Shown piece after piece: positions 13,699 through 21,833 of a stretch of 21,881 nt of DNA (position 1 is the first letter of the stretch; each line of letters begins with the position of its first letter). The DNA lies in assembly GCA_035719045.1 (NCBI GenBank), contig DASTGO010000005.1, positions 1 through 21,881 of the forward strand, given 5' to 3'. This DNA is from DASTGO01 sp035719045 (GTDB lineage Bacteria; Actinomycetota; Actinomycetes; Actinomycetales; Kineosporiaceae). Position numbers and translations under genes: made by a program. The notes beneath the pieces are model-generated. The model was not told the origin of the DNA. It did not search any database and saw nothing but the letters and a program-made list of their open reading frames with translations.

Positions 13699-14720
13699 CA
13701 GCCGGGAACGCTGCCGGACTGGAAGGCGGATGCGTTGAGCCGCCCGATCTTCCATGCGCTCGCGTCGTAGGACACGATCTTCACGACGTCCCCGGTGTGG
13801 GGAGCCTCAACGGCCGTCCCCGGCTTGACGACGATCATCACGTGCCCGGGCCCGGCGGCGGCGAAGTCACCGAAGAGCAGGTCCCCGGGCTGCTCCGAAC
13901 CCGCCGGGACCGGGTCGGACACCCCGTACATCTGCTCCGACGTCCGCACCGTGAGCGAATGGCCGTTGCGCCGCCAGGAGTAAACCACCAGACCGGAACA
14001 GTCGAAGGAGTCCGGGCCGGTGGCACCCCACACGTACGGCTTGCCCAACTGCGCCAGCGCGGTCCGCAGCATCCCCCCGACCGTTCCGGACGAGATGGGC
14101 TGCCCGACGGTCTGCCCGCAGCTGACCTGGCTGACCTGGCTGACCTGCACCGTCTGCGCGCCGGCGGCCGGCTTCCCGGACACCATCTGCGTGACCAGTG
14201 TCGTGGCGAGACCCTCCCACTTCGCGTAGGCCAGCGGGAACGCCGAACGCTGGACCGCCTGGGCCGCCTCGGTCACCGCCATCGACTGCCAGCCGGACAC
14301 CTGGACCAGCGCGTCGTAGAACTTGCCCGCCGACGTCGGCGGATCGGTCAGCTGGGCGACCGACCCCCAGCCCGCGGAAGGACGCTGCTGGAACAGCCCC
14401 ACGCTGTCCCGGTCCCCGTAGTGCAGGTTGCGCAAGGTGGATTCCTGCATCGCGGTGGCGATCGCGACGATCAGTCCCCGGGTGGGGATGCCGCGCGCCA
14501 CCCCGACCTGCACGATCGTGTACGCATTGTCGAGCTGGTCCTGCGCGAGCTGTGCGGAGGTCGGGGCATTGACGGTGGCCGTGCAGGACGAGGAGTTTCC
14601 CCTGAACACGGAACTGTCGTTGCTCTGGCCCATCACGGTCGCCAGCACCAGGTAGGCGGTCCCGGCGGTCACCGCCAGACCGGCGACGGACACCGCCGCC
14701 ACGACTCGTACGACTCTCAT
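13698..14720 (-). CDS. Cell-wall hydrolase: lytic-transglycosylase-like region plus NlpC/P60 (C40) peptidase
   Basis: A 340-residue exported protein with an N-terminal membrane/signal segment (about 5-28). Residues 65-175 resemble the lysozyme-like module of actinobacterial conjugation hydrolases (AIATAMQESTLRNL with Glu-93, then SVGLFQQRPSAGWGS). The C-terminal NlpC/P60 domain has Cys-241 (FDCSGLVVYSW), His-293 (PGHVMIVV) and His-308 (EAPHTGD), a complete triad. A linker encoded by three 9-bp repeats separates the domains. It is the last gene of the T4SS-like operon, ten bp after the VirB8-like gene. A VirB1-like role, opening peptidoglycan for the machine, follows from the context. Confidence 0.9.
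   Translation of the reverse strand: MRVVRVVAAVSVAGLAVTAGTAYLVLATVMGQSNDSSVFRGNSSSCTATVNAPTSAQLAQDQLDNAYTIVQVGVARGIPTRGLIVAIATAMQESTLRNLHYGDRDSVGLFQQRPSAGWGSVAQLTDPPTSAGKFYDALVQVSGWQSMAVTEAAQAVQRSAFPLAYAKWEGLATTLVTQMVSGKPAAGAQTVQVSQVSQVSCGQTVGQPISSGTVGGMLRTALAQLGKPYVWGATGPDSFDCSGLVVYSWRRNGHSLTVRTSEQMYGVSDPVPAGSEQPGDLLFGDFAAAGPGHVMIVVKPGTAVEAPHTGDVVKIVSYDASAWKIGRLNASAFQSGSVPG
14121..14147. repeat. Three tandem 9-bp repeats in the hydrolase linker
   Basis: GCTGACCTG is repeated three times without interruption, encoding (on the minus strand) the VSQ repeats of the interdomain linker. It is a likely slippage-prone microsatellite. Confidence 0.85.
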
Positions 14721-14730
14721 GCCGGCGCCC

Positions 14731-15228
14731 CTAGTTGCCGACGTCCGGCTCGACGTCGTTGACGAGCATCGCGTTGCCGCCGTGCACCACGGTCACCAGC
14801 ACCGAACGGCCGTTGGCCAGCGGCACCGCGATCAGCGCCGAGGAGCTGCTGAGGAAACGCACCTGGGGAGTGCCGGCCGGCCCGGCACCGGGCAGCGTCG
14901 CCGGGTCCGTGCGGTCCAGGCTCTGGCCCAGATCCTGGGTGGACAGCGCCCGCACCGCGTCGTGCCACTGGCCGGGGGTCTGCCCGGGGGCCAGCCGCCC
15001 CCACACGCCGACGAAGGTGACCGCCGCGGACACGTACGCCCCGGAGTCCGGTAGTTGCGCCGCGCCCGAAACCGTCGAGCCGCCGCCGGACGTCGATCCA
15101 CCGCCGGCGGCCGAACTGCGGGCCCCGTTCCACAAGGCGCCGCCGAGGACGACGGCCAGGATCGGGACCCCGACCAGCAGGATCAGGCGCCTCGGTGACC
15201 GGCACGCCCACGCGACGAAGCCCAGCAC
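14731..15228 (-). CDS. Single-membrane-span VirB8/TcpC-like component of the T4SS-like operon
   Basis: A 165-residue protein starting at GTG 15228, seven bases after the upstream stop. A short cytoplasmic end, one membrane segment (about 13-33, RLILLVGVPILAVVLGGALW) and a Gly/Ser linker lead to an extracytoplasmic domain (about 62-165). This domain has a helix containing AAVTFVGVWGRL and four predicted strands including RFLSSSSALIAVPLANG and SVLVTVVHGGNAMLVNDVEP. This layout is that of VirB8/TcpC-type NTF2-like proteins that scaffold T4SS. The match is by architecture, not by sequence identity that I can demonstrate. A longer in-frame extension to 15627 overlaps the VirB6-like gene and is rejected. 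Confidence 0.72.
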   Translation of the reverse strand: MLGFVAWACRSPRRLILLVGVPILAVVLGGALWNGARSSAAGGGSTSGGGSTVSGAAQLPDSGAYVSAAVTFVGVWGRLAPGQTPGQWHDAVRALSTQDLGQSLDRTDPATLPGAGPAGTPQVRFLSSSSALIAVPLANGRSVLVTVVHGGNAMLVNDVEPDVGN

Positions 15229-15235
15229 TGCCGGT

Positions 15236-17278
15236 TCACCTCCGGGCCTGTGAGCCCGACGGATCGCCGGTGTCGACGATCTCGATGTGCTCGCCGGCCC
15301 CCGGGCGGTAGAGCACGTAGACCTGCTGGCCCTCCAGATCCTCCGGGGCGACGGGGGTGGCGGGCGGCAGGACCCGGTTCGCCGGGGCCGAGACGCTCTC
15401 CCTGCCGGACCAGCCCTGCGGGGCCGGCGGGACGTCGTCGGGAACGGGCGGCGCAGTGACGGGCGAGGACCGCTCCGCGGTCTGCCGGTCCCCGTTCCCG
15501 GACACCCCGGACGGTCCCGCTGACAGGGCCGCGTAGCCGGTCGCACGGGTGCCGGCGGGGGCGGGGGCGCCGGGCACCGGGGGCAGTACCGAGGCGGGCA
15601 TGCTGACCGACCCGTACGTCGGGCCACCGGCCTCGGCCCGGGTCGCCCGCTGCACGGTCGCCTGGCGCAACTCCTCCTCCGCCGTGGTGCCGTGCGTCTC
15701 GCGCGCCGCCCGTCCGGCCACGAAACCGGTGAGCGCGGCGGTCGCCGCCCGGCCGCCGGTGCGGGCCAGGCCGCGGCCGAGCCGTCCGATCCCCGTGGTG
15801 GCGTCCCGGAACGGGTCGTGCCCGGGTGCCACCATCCGGGTCAGCCGGCGGAACGGGCTGAGCGCGGCCCACATGACCACGGTCAGGATGAGCACCAGGA
15901 TGATGTCCAGCCACGGCGGCAGCCCGGTCGCGGGATCGAGCACGACGCCCATCGCGCGGACCATCACGGCGCTGCCGATCCCGAAGATCAGGGCGTTGAT
16001 CACCGCGGCGGCCAGTGTGTTGCCGATCCCGATGATGAGGTGCCGCATCGTCGGGAACAGGCCGAGCGTGGCGAACGCGGGGAACAGCATCACCCCGAAC
16101 CGGACGATGACCAGGGCGCCGATCACGAGCAGTGCCGACACCACGAGGAACGGCACCGCGCAGAGGGCGGCCACCGCCGCGAGCACCGCGTACCCCACCC
16201 GGGTGTCGGACCGGCGGCCCACCAGGTACTCGTAGGCGTCCGGGTCCTCCGCCTGCACGGCGGTCGCGGCGTCCTTGAACTCCTGCTGCTTCTTGGTGAT
16301 GATCTGGGCGCCCTGGGCCGGGTCGGTGCGCAGGGTCTGCGCCTCCTGCCAGGTGAGCGCCTGTGCGTCGAAGATCTTCGGGCCGTAGCGCTGTGCCACG
16401 GTGGAGTTGGCGTCGCCGAACGTCCCGCCGAGCCAGGCCTTGTAGAGCAGGGCATCGTGCAGGTTCGCGGTCGCGCGGTTCCCGGCGGGTGCCTGGCCGT
16501 TCACCGGCTGCCCGTTCAGGCCCCCGGTGACGGTGGACAGGGTGACGGACACGCTGCGGTCGGCGACCTGCCCGGCGGCCACCGGCCAGCGGAACAGTAC
16601 CGACGCAATGATCATCACCAGCAGCGCCCAGCCGATCGCGGCGGTGGTGGAGGCCAGCGAGGCCTTGCGTGCCCGCCACACGATGAGGAAGCCCATCGCG
16701 ACCACGACCACCGCGGCCCACTGGTCGAACACCGTGCGGCGCAGGCCGTCCACGACGCCGGACACCACCGGATCGAAGACGCTGAGGAACTTCGGCTCGT
16801 ACGCCGCCCCCAGCAGCGCCCCCGTGGCCGACACCATCGTCTTGGGGAACATGAGGATCCAGTTCGCCATGGTGGTGCCGACTGCGGAGTCGGGCGCGCG
16901 GACCACGTCCCCGCCGCAGCCGAGGTCATAGGTGTTGAACCGCAACCCCGCGTACCCGTACTGCTCCTGGATGGAGGTCTTCGAGCCCGCGGCGAACGGG
17001 TCCCCCGGGGCGGGGGGCTGTGCCGGGGCCGACTCGAAGAAGCCCACGACACCGCGCCCCGGCAGCTCCGGAGTCGGCGGGTCCTTGCAGTCCGGGACGC
17101 CCGGCAGGGCCGGTGCCGCAACGGGTCCCGCGATCGGAACGGTCACCGGGGCCGTGGTTGTCGCGGCGTCGGCGGAGGAGGCGGTGAGCAGGCCCAGCAC
17201 CCCCGCAACGACCACCGTGGCGAGCAGGACCAGGGGTCGCCGCCGGGGTCCCCCCGGTCGTAGGCCAGACACCTTCAC
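15236..17278 (-). CDS. VirB6/TrbL-like polytopic membrane protein of the T4SS-like operon
   Basis: A 680-residue protein. A cleavable signal sequence (RRRPLVLLATVVVAGVLGLL, then ASSADAA) is followed by an extracytoplasmic region (40-180) with a few cysteines. Membrane segments lie at about 188-206, 216-232, 365-415 (two or three), 430-460 and 478-500. Then comes a cytoplasmic tail of about 170 residues, Pro/Ala/Ser-rich, ending in EGQQVYVLYRPGAGEHIEIV. VirB6/TrbL proteins form the inner-membrane channel core of type IV secretion. GTG 17278 overlaps the ATPase stop (GTGA). The assignment rests on topology, size and neighbours. Confidence 0.78.
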   Translation of the reverse strand: MKVSGLRPGGPRRRPLVLLATVVVAGVLGLLTASSADAATTTAPVTVPIAGPVAAPALPGVPDCKDPPTPELPGRGVVGFFESAPAQPPAPGDPFAAGSKTSIQEQYGYAGLRFNTYDLGCGGDVVRAPDSAVGTTMANWILMFPKTMVSATGALLGAAYEPKFLSVFDPVVSGVVDGLRRTVFDQWAAVVVVAMGFLIVWRARKASLASTTAAIGWALLVMIIASVLFRWPVAAGQVADRSVSVTLSTVTGGLNGQPVNGQAPAGNRATANLHDALLYKAWLGGTFGDANSTVAQRYGPKIFDAQALTWQEAQTLRTDPAQGAQIITKKQQEFKDAATAVQAEDPDAYEYLVGRRSDTRVGYAVLAAVAALCAVPFLVVSALLVIGALVIVRFGVMLFPAFATLGLFPTMRHLIIGIGNTLAAAVINALIFGIGSAVMVRAMGVVLDPATGLPPWLDIILVLILTVVMWAALSPFRRLTRMVAPGHDPFRDATTGIGRLGRGLARTGGRAATAALTGFVAGRAARETHGTTAEEELRQATVQRATRAEAGGPTYGSVSMPASVLPPVPGAPAPAGTRATGYAALSAGPSGVSGNGDRQTAERSSPVTAPPVPDDVPPAPQGWSGRESVSAPANRVLPPATPVAPEDLEGQQVYVLYRPGAGEHIEIVDTGDPSGSQARR

Positions 17279-20200
17279 GGCCGATCCTCCTCGCCGGGAC
17301 TGCGCGCGCCAGCACGGTCGGGTTCACCGGTCCCCGTGGCCGGTGAGGGGCGGTCGGGGTCGATCACGTGCATGGTCCCGGTCTCGGTGACCAGGACGTG
17401 GACGGGCAGTTCCGGCCAGCCGTTGTGGGCGCGGCTCCCCGGCTCGTCGGCTCCGGACCCGCCGCCGTTCGCTTCGGCTCGGCCGCCGTTCGCTTCGGCT
17501 CGGCCGTGGGTCATGCCGTTCCCCGCGGTGCCGTTCCCGCTGGTGGCCCGCTCCCCGGTGCCGTCGGCTCCCGCCCCGGCGGTACCGGCATCCGCGGTCT
17601 GCCGGGCCTGCGGACGCGGGGGCTCGGGAGCATCGCCCGCGGGATGCGCCGTCCGCGGACCGCGGTTCTCAGGGGCGGAGCGGTTCCCGGCGTCCTTCTG
17701 CCGGGGGTGGCCGGTGGGCCCCCCCGGACGGACATCATCCACGAAAGGGTTGTACGACCGGGCAGCCGCGGCGGAACCGTTGTCCTCCAACAGGTTCTGG
17801 CCCCTGGCGGCGCCGGCTCCCGCATGTTCGGCCACCTGCTCGGCGGCGCTGATCCGGGCGCCGTCGGTGAGGTCGATGGTGCGTGTCACCTGCGGAGTGG
17901 GGGTGCCCGACTGCCGCGGGGTGGCCCCGTCCTCGGCGCGGCTGCGCGGCAACCGGGGTGCGCCGGAAAGGTCGTATCCGCCTGCACCCAGGGCCCGCTG
18001 CGGCGGACCGAGTTCGGCGATCTCGTGACCGGCGGACGGGGCCGTGGTGTCCAGCGCGGACAGCACATGCGGCAGGTGATCGAGGTCGACCCGCATCCGG
18101 TCGACATTGCCGTCGACGTCGCGCATGACGAACTCGCGCAGCCCGGACCTCGTCCCGGCAGCCGAGCGCGGGGACAGCCGGGACAGCACGGCCTCGTAGC
18201 CGACTCCGGCCGGGACCCGCAGCATGCGCAGCGCGTCGGCGGCGACCTGCTCGTCCTCGATCCGCCCGACGAAGGCCGCCGAGATGAAGTTCGAGACCTC
18301 CATGCCGAGCACGTCCGCCGGGTTCTGCGAGGCGGCCAGCACGCAGGTGTTCCACTTCCGCGAGTCGCGCCCGAGCCGGGTGAACAGCGCGCGGCCGGCG
18401 CCCCACTCGCCGAGGAAGTGCGTCTCGTCCAGGGCGACCAGCTTGCGTTCGGCGCGGGGGCGGCCGTAGATGGTCCGGCTGGCGTACCAGGAGGCCAGGT
18501 GCAGCAGCGGGACGGCGAGTTGCTCACTGGTCGACCAGTGCTCCCTGGGCACCGACGGCGGCGGCAGGACCAGCCCGGGCATGGTGAGCACGGTGAGCAC
18601 GGCCTCGCCGCTGGTGGTGGTGTCGCTGGTCGGGCCGACCGGGAAGAACAGCCGGGCCAGCGGCAGTTCCGCCATGTCACGCAGGTACGCGGCGATGTCC
18701 CGGGCCTCTTCGTCGCCGCGGCGTTCCAGGGCGTCGATGACCGTCCACAGGCTGGTCGCCGGGGCGCCGCGGGTGCTGCGGATGGTCTCGGTGAGCAGCA
18801 GCCTGGTCCGGGGGGCGGCCGCGAGAACCGGTGGCAGCAGCATCGTGGTGACGTCCAGGGCCAGCAGCTTGCGGTCCTGGGCGGCCAGGGTGCGGGCCTC
18901 CTCCAGGGCGTCCTCGTTCGGGTAGTCCTCCGGCCGGGGCTGGGCGACCACGGCGTACGGGTTGAGCGTGCCGGGCACGGCGGTGGTCAGGTCGATGTGC
19001 CGGGAGTGGGCCCGCAGTTCCGGTAGCTCGCACAGCGCGGACAGCGGCCCGGACGGGTCGAGCATCACCGAGGTGATCCCGCGCCGGGCCGCCTCATAGG
19101 TGATCAGTCCGGCCAGCACCGACTTGCCGGAGCCCAGCGACCCGACGATCGGGACCAGGCCCGAGGTCTCCCGGACCTCGGTGGCGAAGTGCGTGTCGAA
19201 CATGACCGCCCGTCGCGACGAGGTCGAGGTGTGCCCGATGTACGGACCGCGCCGGTCGCCGAGGGTGGAGGCCGCCGCCGGGACTCCGGCAGACAGGTAC
19301 ATCGCGGGCAGCCGTCGCCGGTAGGCGGTGGAGGACAGCGGCTCGCCCGGGATGAACTCGCGCAGCAGGCCGTACTGCCCCTTGGGATGCACGATCGTCA
19401 TCCGGCGCTTGCGGTAGCTGTCGATGAGCATCCGGGCCCGCTCAAGGCACTGCTCCTCGGTGACGCCGGTGACCGCGATCCGGAACCAGCCGTGCACCCG
19501 GGTGCCGGTGACCTCGCTGCCGGAGGTCATCTCGTCCTCGATGGTGCGGGCCTGCCGGGCCTGGCGTTCCAGGGCCAGCGGCTCGTCGAGGTCGTGCTCG
19601 TGGTAGTGCCGCTGCATGTCCCGGACCACGAGCAGCTTGCGCTGCACGGAGTTCAGCGCGGTCTCGCCGTCCAGCACGTCGAGCCGGACCGACCACTCCA
19701 CCGGGAACGGCAGCCGGTCGGTGTGCACCATCCAGGGCTCCTGGGCCACCTCGGGCACCTCGAGCTCCTCGACCCGGCCCACGGACAGCACCGAGACATG
19801 CCGGTGCATGGCTGAACTGCCCGGGTCCCGGCGGGACACCCGGACGGACGGGGAGAACGGCTCGGCCTCGTAGACCACGCCGTCGGTGAGCTCGAACAGG
19901 TCCTCGGTCTCCCAGCGGCCGTCCTGGACCGGGGACAGTGCACCCGGAGCGGGCAGGCCGAGGGACAGCGAGCGGCGCATCAGCCACTCCAGCTCCGCGG
20001 CCTTGACCGCCCGGCCCTCCAGTCCCGGACCCGCGACGGTCTCGGCGACCAGGGCGGCGTCCCGGTCCAGGCGCTCCAGCTCCCGGCCGGTCGGGCGGCG
20101 CAGCAGCCGCTCGGCCATCGAGGCCACCCCGGAGCGGTCCGACAGCCGGACCCCGAGGTACATCTCCTTCTCGGCCATGGTCGCCGCACGCAGATGCTTC

Positions 20201-20538
20201 TGGACCCGGACCAGGTGGTCGCCCCACTCGTCGTTGGGGACGCCGGCCAGCGGAAAGGGGGTGCGTTCGTCCAGTGCCCGGGCCCAGGACGCGGCCGGAT
20301 ACGGCCGGGACGTGATCCGCAGGTGCAGTTGCCGCCCGGCCAGTGCGGACAGCCGGGAGGCACCGTCCAGGACGAGGTTGAGCCGCTCATGGTCGGCCCG
20401 GAAGGCCCACCGCTGGGTGGGCAGCGCGAACCAGGCCCAGGCATGGGTGGCGGTCAGTGCGATGTTGCCGTCGATGGTGCGCAGGGTCAGCGGGACACGC
20501 GCCTCGTGGTGCAGGCGGCGCGCTCGGCGCGCGCTCAC
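17275..20538 (-). CDS. VirB4-type secretion ATPase
   Basis: A 1087-residue ATPase. Residues 1-420 form an N-terminal VirB4/CagE-like region. The P-loop GSLGSGKS (466-473, Lys-472) and the Walker B strand KLVALDETHF (Asp-704, Glu-705) belong to the C-terminal motor, which also has SAAFVGRIEDEQVAADAL and ends near 850. VirB4 hexamers at the inner membrane energise pilus biogenesis and substrate transfer. The last roughly 230 residues are an unusual low-complexity Gly/Ala/Pro/Arg tail with a RAEANGG duplication and a closing beta-like motif (PVHVLVTETGTMHVIDPDRP). GTG 20538 and the stop both overlap neighbouring genes by four bases (GTGA), so it is tightly coupled to the VirB3- and VirB6-like genes. 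Confidence 0.9.
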   Translation of the reverse strand: MSARRARRLHHEARVPLTLRTIDGNIALTATHAWAWFALPTQRWAFRADHERLNLVLDGASRLSALAGRQLHLRITSRPYPAASWARALDERTPFPLAGVPNDEWGDHLVRVQKHLRAATMAEKEMYLGVRLSDRSGVASMAERLLRRPTGRELERLDRDAALVAETVAGPGLEGRAVKAAELEWLMRRSLSLGLPAPGALSPVQDGRWETEDLFELTDGVVYEAEPFSPSVRVSRRDPGSSAMHRHVSVLSVGRVEELEVPEVAQEPWMVHTDRLPFPVEWSVRLDVLDGETALNSVQRKLLVVRDMQRHYHEHDLDEPLALERQARQARTIEDEMTSGSEVTGTRVHGWFRIAVTGVTEEQCLERARMLIDSYRKRRMTIVHPKGQYGLLREFIPGEPLSSTAYRRRLPAMYLSAGVPAAASTLGDRRGPYIGHTSTSSRRAVMFDTHFATEVRETSGLVPIVGSLGSGKSVLAGLITYEAARRGITSVMLDPSGPLSALCELPELRAHSRHIDLTTAVPGTLNPYAVVAQPRPEDYPNEDALEEARTLAAQDRKLLALDVTTMLLPPVLAAAPRTRLLLTETIRSTRGAPATSLWTVIDALERRGDEEARDIAAYLRDMAELPLARLFFPVGPTSDTTTSGEAVLTVLTMPGLVLPPPSVPREHWSTSEQLAVPLLHLASWYASRTIYGRPRAERKLVALDETHFLGEWGAGRALFTRLGRDSRKWNTCVLAASQNPADVLGMEVSNFISAAFVGRIEDEQVAADALRMLRVPAGVGYEAVLSRLSPRSAAGTRSGLREFVMRDVDGNVDRMRVDLDHLPHVLSALDTTAPSAGHEIAELGPPQRALGAGGYDLSGAPRLPRSRAEDGATPRQSGTPTPQVTRTIDLTDGARISAAEQVAEHAGAGAARGQNLLEDNGSAAAARSYNPFVDDVRPGGPTGHPRQKDAGNRSAPENRGPRTAHPAGDAPEPPRPQARQTADAGTAGAGADGTGERATSGNGTAGNGMTHGRAEANGGRAEANGGGSGADEPGSRAHNGWPELPVHVLVTETGTMHVIDPDRPSPATGTGEPDRAGARSPGEEDRP
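17461..17502. repeat. Perfect 21-bp tandem duplication in the VirB4 tail
   Basis: Bases 17461-17481 and 17482-17502 are identical and encode the RAEANGG duplication. The in-frame unit allows length variation without loss of the reading frame. Confidence 0.9.
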
Positions 20539-21122
20539 CGACCGACCCGCCGGACATCCGGTCCGGAGCGTCCGCCCCGGGGGCGACCCACGTCACGGGA
20601 CTGCTTCCCGGAGCGGATCCGGCCCGGCCGGTGCGGACGTGCGGGCCTGCCGGGCCCGTCGGCGGGTTGCCCTGGTGGCGGGCTGTCGACGACTGCCACC
20701 GGGGCTGCAGGGAGGGTGCGCTCGGCGTGCGAGCGGGGCCCGAACGTGGCGCGGGTCAGCCGGCGGTCGTGCTGCGGGCGTGAGTGCACCCGCACCTTCG
20801 GCAGGACCCGGACGGCGCGGGGCTTCTTCGGTGCCCGGGGGGCGCCCAGGTCGGCGACGAAGGTCGACCAGACGGCCCGGACCGGACGCTCGTGGTCGAC
20901 GAAGCTCATCACGGCGTACGTGAACAGGGTGGTGATGGAGATCTCCCAGACCGGCGGGACCCCGACGCCCATCGTGACCGACTTGATCAGCAGGACCACG
21001 AGGAAGGTGACCAGCCAGGTGGCGTACGCCAGGTACCGGGCGGTCCAGGGGAAGGTGAGGCCACGAGGACCCAGCCAGACGGCGTTGACGCGGTAGACGT
21101 CGTCGTCGGGGGCGACGCGCAA
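20535..21122 (-). CDS. VirB3/PrgI-like small membrane protein of the T4SS-like operon
   Basis: A 195-residue protein. A short N-terminal cytoplasmic segment (DDVYRVNAVWLGPRGLTF) leads to two close membrane segments (about 28-50 and 56-72), then VDHERPVRAVWSTF and a basic, Pro/Arg-rich tail of about 110 residues. A small two-span protein encoded immediately before the VirB4 gene is the standard position of VirB3 or PrgI-type subunits. The start is TTG 21122, five bases after the VirB2-like stop, because no ATG or GTG is available in this part of the frame; its stop overlaps the ATPase start in GTGA. Confidence 0.75.
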   Translation of the reverse strand: MRVAPDDDVYRVNAVWLGPRGLTFPWTARYLAYATWLVTFLVVLLIKSVTMGVGVPPVWEISITTLFTYAVMSFVDHERPVRAVWSTFVADLGAPRAPKKPRAVRVLPKVRVHSRPQHDRRLTRATFGPRSHAERTLPAAPVAVVDSPPPGQPADGPGRPARPHRPGRIRSGKQSRDVGRPRGGRSGPDVRRVGR

Positions 21123-21126
21123 CGGG

Positions 21127-21390
21127 TCACCCCCCGAAGACCAGCGTGGTCAGCTGACCCGCGAACCCGTACAGGATCGCGGCGCCGGCGATGACCCCCA
21201 TGCCGAGCATGACATTGGTCAAGGTGCTGGCGTTGTCACTGAGCCGCCCCTTCCGGGCACTGGCAATGATCGAGATCCCGATGATCAACAGGATGATCGG
21301 GATGATGTTCTTGACGCCCCATTCGATGACGCCGTTGGTGTTGAGTGCGGGGCCGGCTGCCATCAGGGTGTGGACGGCGGTGGCGGCCAT
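21127..21390 (-). CDS. Small two-span pilin-like protein (VirB2/TrbC-like), first gene of the operon
   Basis: An 87-residue hydrophobic protein. A short N-terminus with Ala-rich helix precedes two membrane segments (about 29-45, IIPIILLIIGISIIASA, and 60-80, VMLGMGVIAGAAILYGF) separated by a basic loop ARKGRLSDN. This is the topology of VirB2/TrbC pilins, though no clear cleavable leader is present. ATG 21390 is well supported by GGGAGG five bases upstream. It is the first gene of the minus-strand cluster. Confidence 0.78.
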   Translation of the reverse strand: MAATAVHTLMAAGPALNTNGVIEWGVKNIIPIILLIIGISIIASARKGRLSDNASTLTNVMLGMGVIAGAAILYGFAGQLTTLVFGG

Positions 21391-21446
21391 GGAGACCTCC
21401 CTGGGTCACGGCGGGCGCTGCACACGTCGGGGCGCCTCCCTTGATC

Positions 21447-21475
21447 GGTCACACGCTCTTGGTTGGTCACACGCT
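21447..21475. repeat. Direct repeats GGTCACACGCT in the operon leader
   Basis: GGTCACACGCT occurs at 21447-21457 and 21465-21475, an 18-bp period, 57-85 bp upstream of the pilin-like gene. It is a possible regulator-binding pair; no known regulator motif is recognised. Confidence 0.6.
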
Positions 21476-21489
21476 TCGTTCAGCGGGCA

Positions 21490-21518
21490 GGACGTAGCGT
21501 AGTTGCGATGCTACGTCC
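21490..21518. promoter_or_regulatory. 9-bp inverted repeat in the operon leader
   Basis: GGACGTAGC (21490-21498) and GCTACGTCC (21510-21518) are perfect arms with an 11-base spacer. They lie just downstream of the candidate minus-strand -10 box, so they would form either a repressor operator over the start site or a stem-loop at the very 5' end of the mRNA. Confidence 0.55.
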
Positions 21519-21525
21519 CATAGTG

Positions 21526-21531
21526 ACTCTA
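21526..21531 (-). promoter_or_regulatory. Candidate -10 box for the T4SS-like operon
   Basis: TAGAGT on the minus strand, the same hexamer seen before vapB and the lipoprotein gene. Transcription would start near 21519, giving a leader of about 130 bases. No -35 match is visible. Confidence 0.4.
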
Positions 21532-21833
21532 GATCATGCCTGAGACGTCACGTGCTGTGGGGACTGTGACCAAGCTGATGCTTTTGGGAGCGTTTGTCGG
21601 ATTACTCGATGTTGCGCTGAACACATATCTTCCCGGACATCCGGGCATGGCTCGCCCCGACACGCGCGTGAGGCCGTCGCGGAGGGCAACCGGCGCCAAC
21701 TTTTGGCCGAATCGTGGCGCGAGTCACCATGTGGTTACGGTGCGTCGATGTGGCCGGGAGTTGTGACAGCACTCGGTGACCGTGTGTCCGTTGCTTGGGC
21801 GAGGGTGTGGGCACCCGTGCTGTGCTAGGGGCA

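Larger units (their letters stand above)
21391..21833. other. Divergent intergenic region, leader of the T4SS-like operon
   Basis: 443 bp separate the minus-strand secretion operon from the plus-strand HAD gene, with no supported gene. The stretch holds two direct repeats (21447-21475), a 9-bp inverted repeat (21490-21518) and a candidate minus-strand -10 box (21526-21531). Base composition drops locally to near balance around 21520-21640, as is usual for a promoter region. Confidence 0.6.

Noticed and set aside
14717..15211. Alternative minus-strand frame over the VirB8-like gene
   Set aside because: Arg/Gly-rich shadow without a membrane segment or plausible fold; the frame starting at 15228 has a coherent topology.
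14731..15627. 298-codon reading of the VirB8-like frame
   Set aside because: The N-terminal 133 codons overlap the VirB6-like tail and are Pro/Arg-rich shadow; the membrane segment follows GTG 15228.
21688..21716. GCGCCAAC-like sequence resembling the vapBC operator
   Set aside because: Only the first seven or eight bases agree; the dyad partner and the TCTA prefix are missing.
21536..21766. 76-codon open frame on + in the leader region
   Set aside because: The codon pattern lacks the third-position G/C bias of real genes here, the C-terminal half is composition noise, there is no ribosome site, and it overlaps the promoter candidates of the secretion-like operon.
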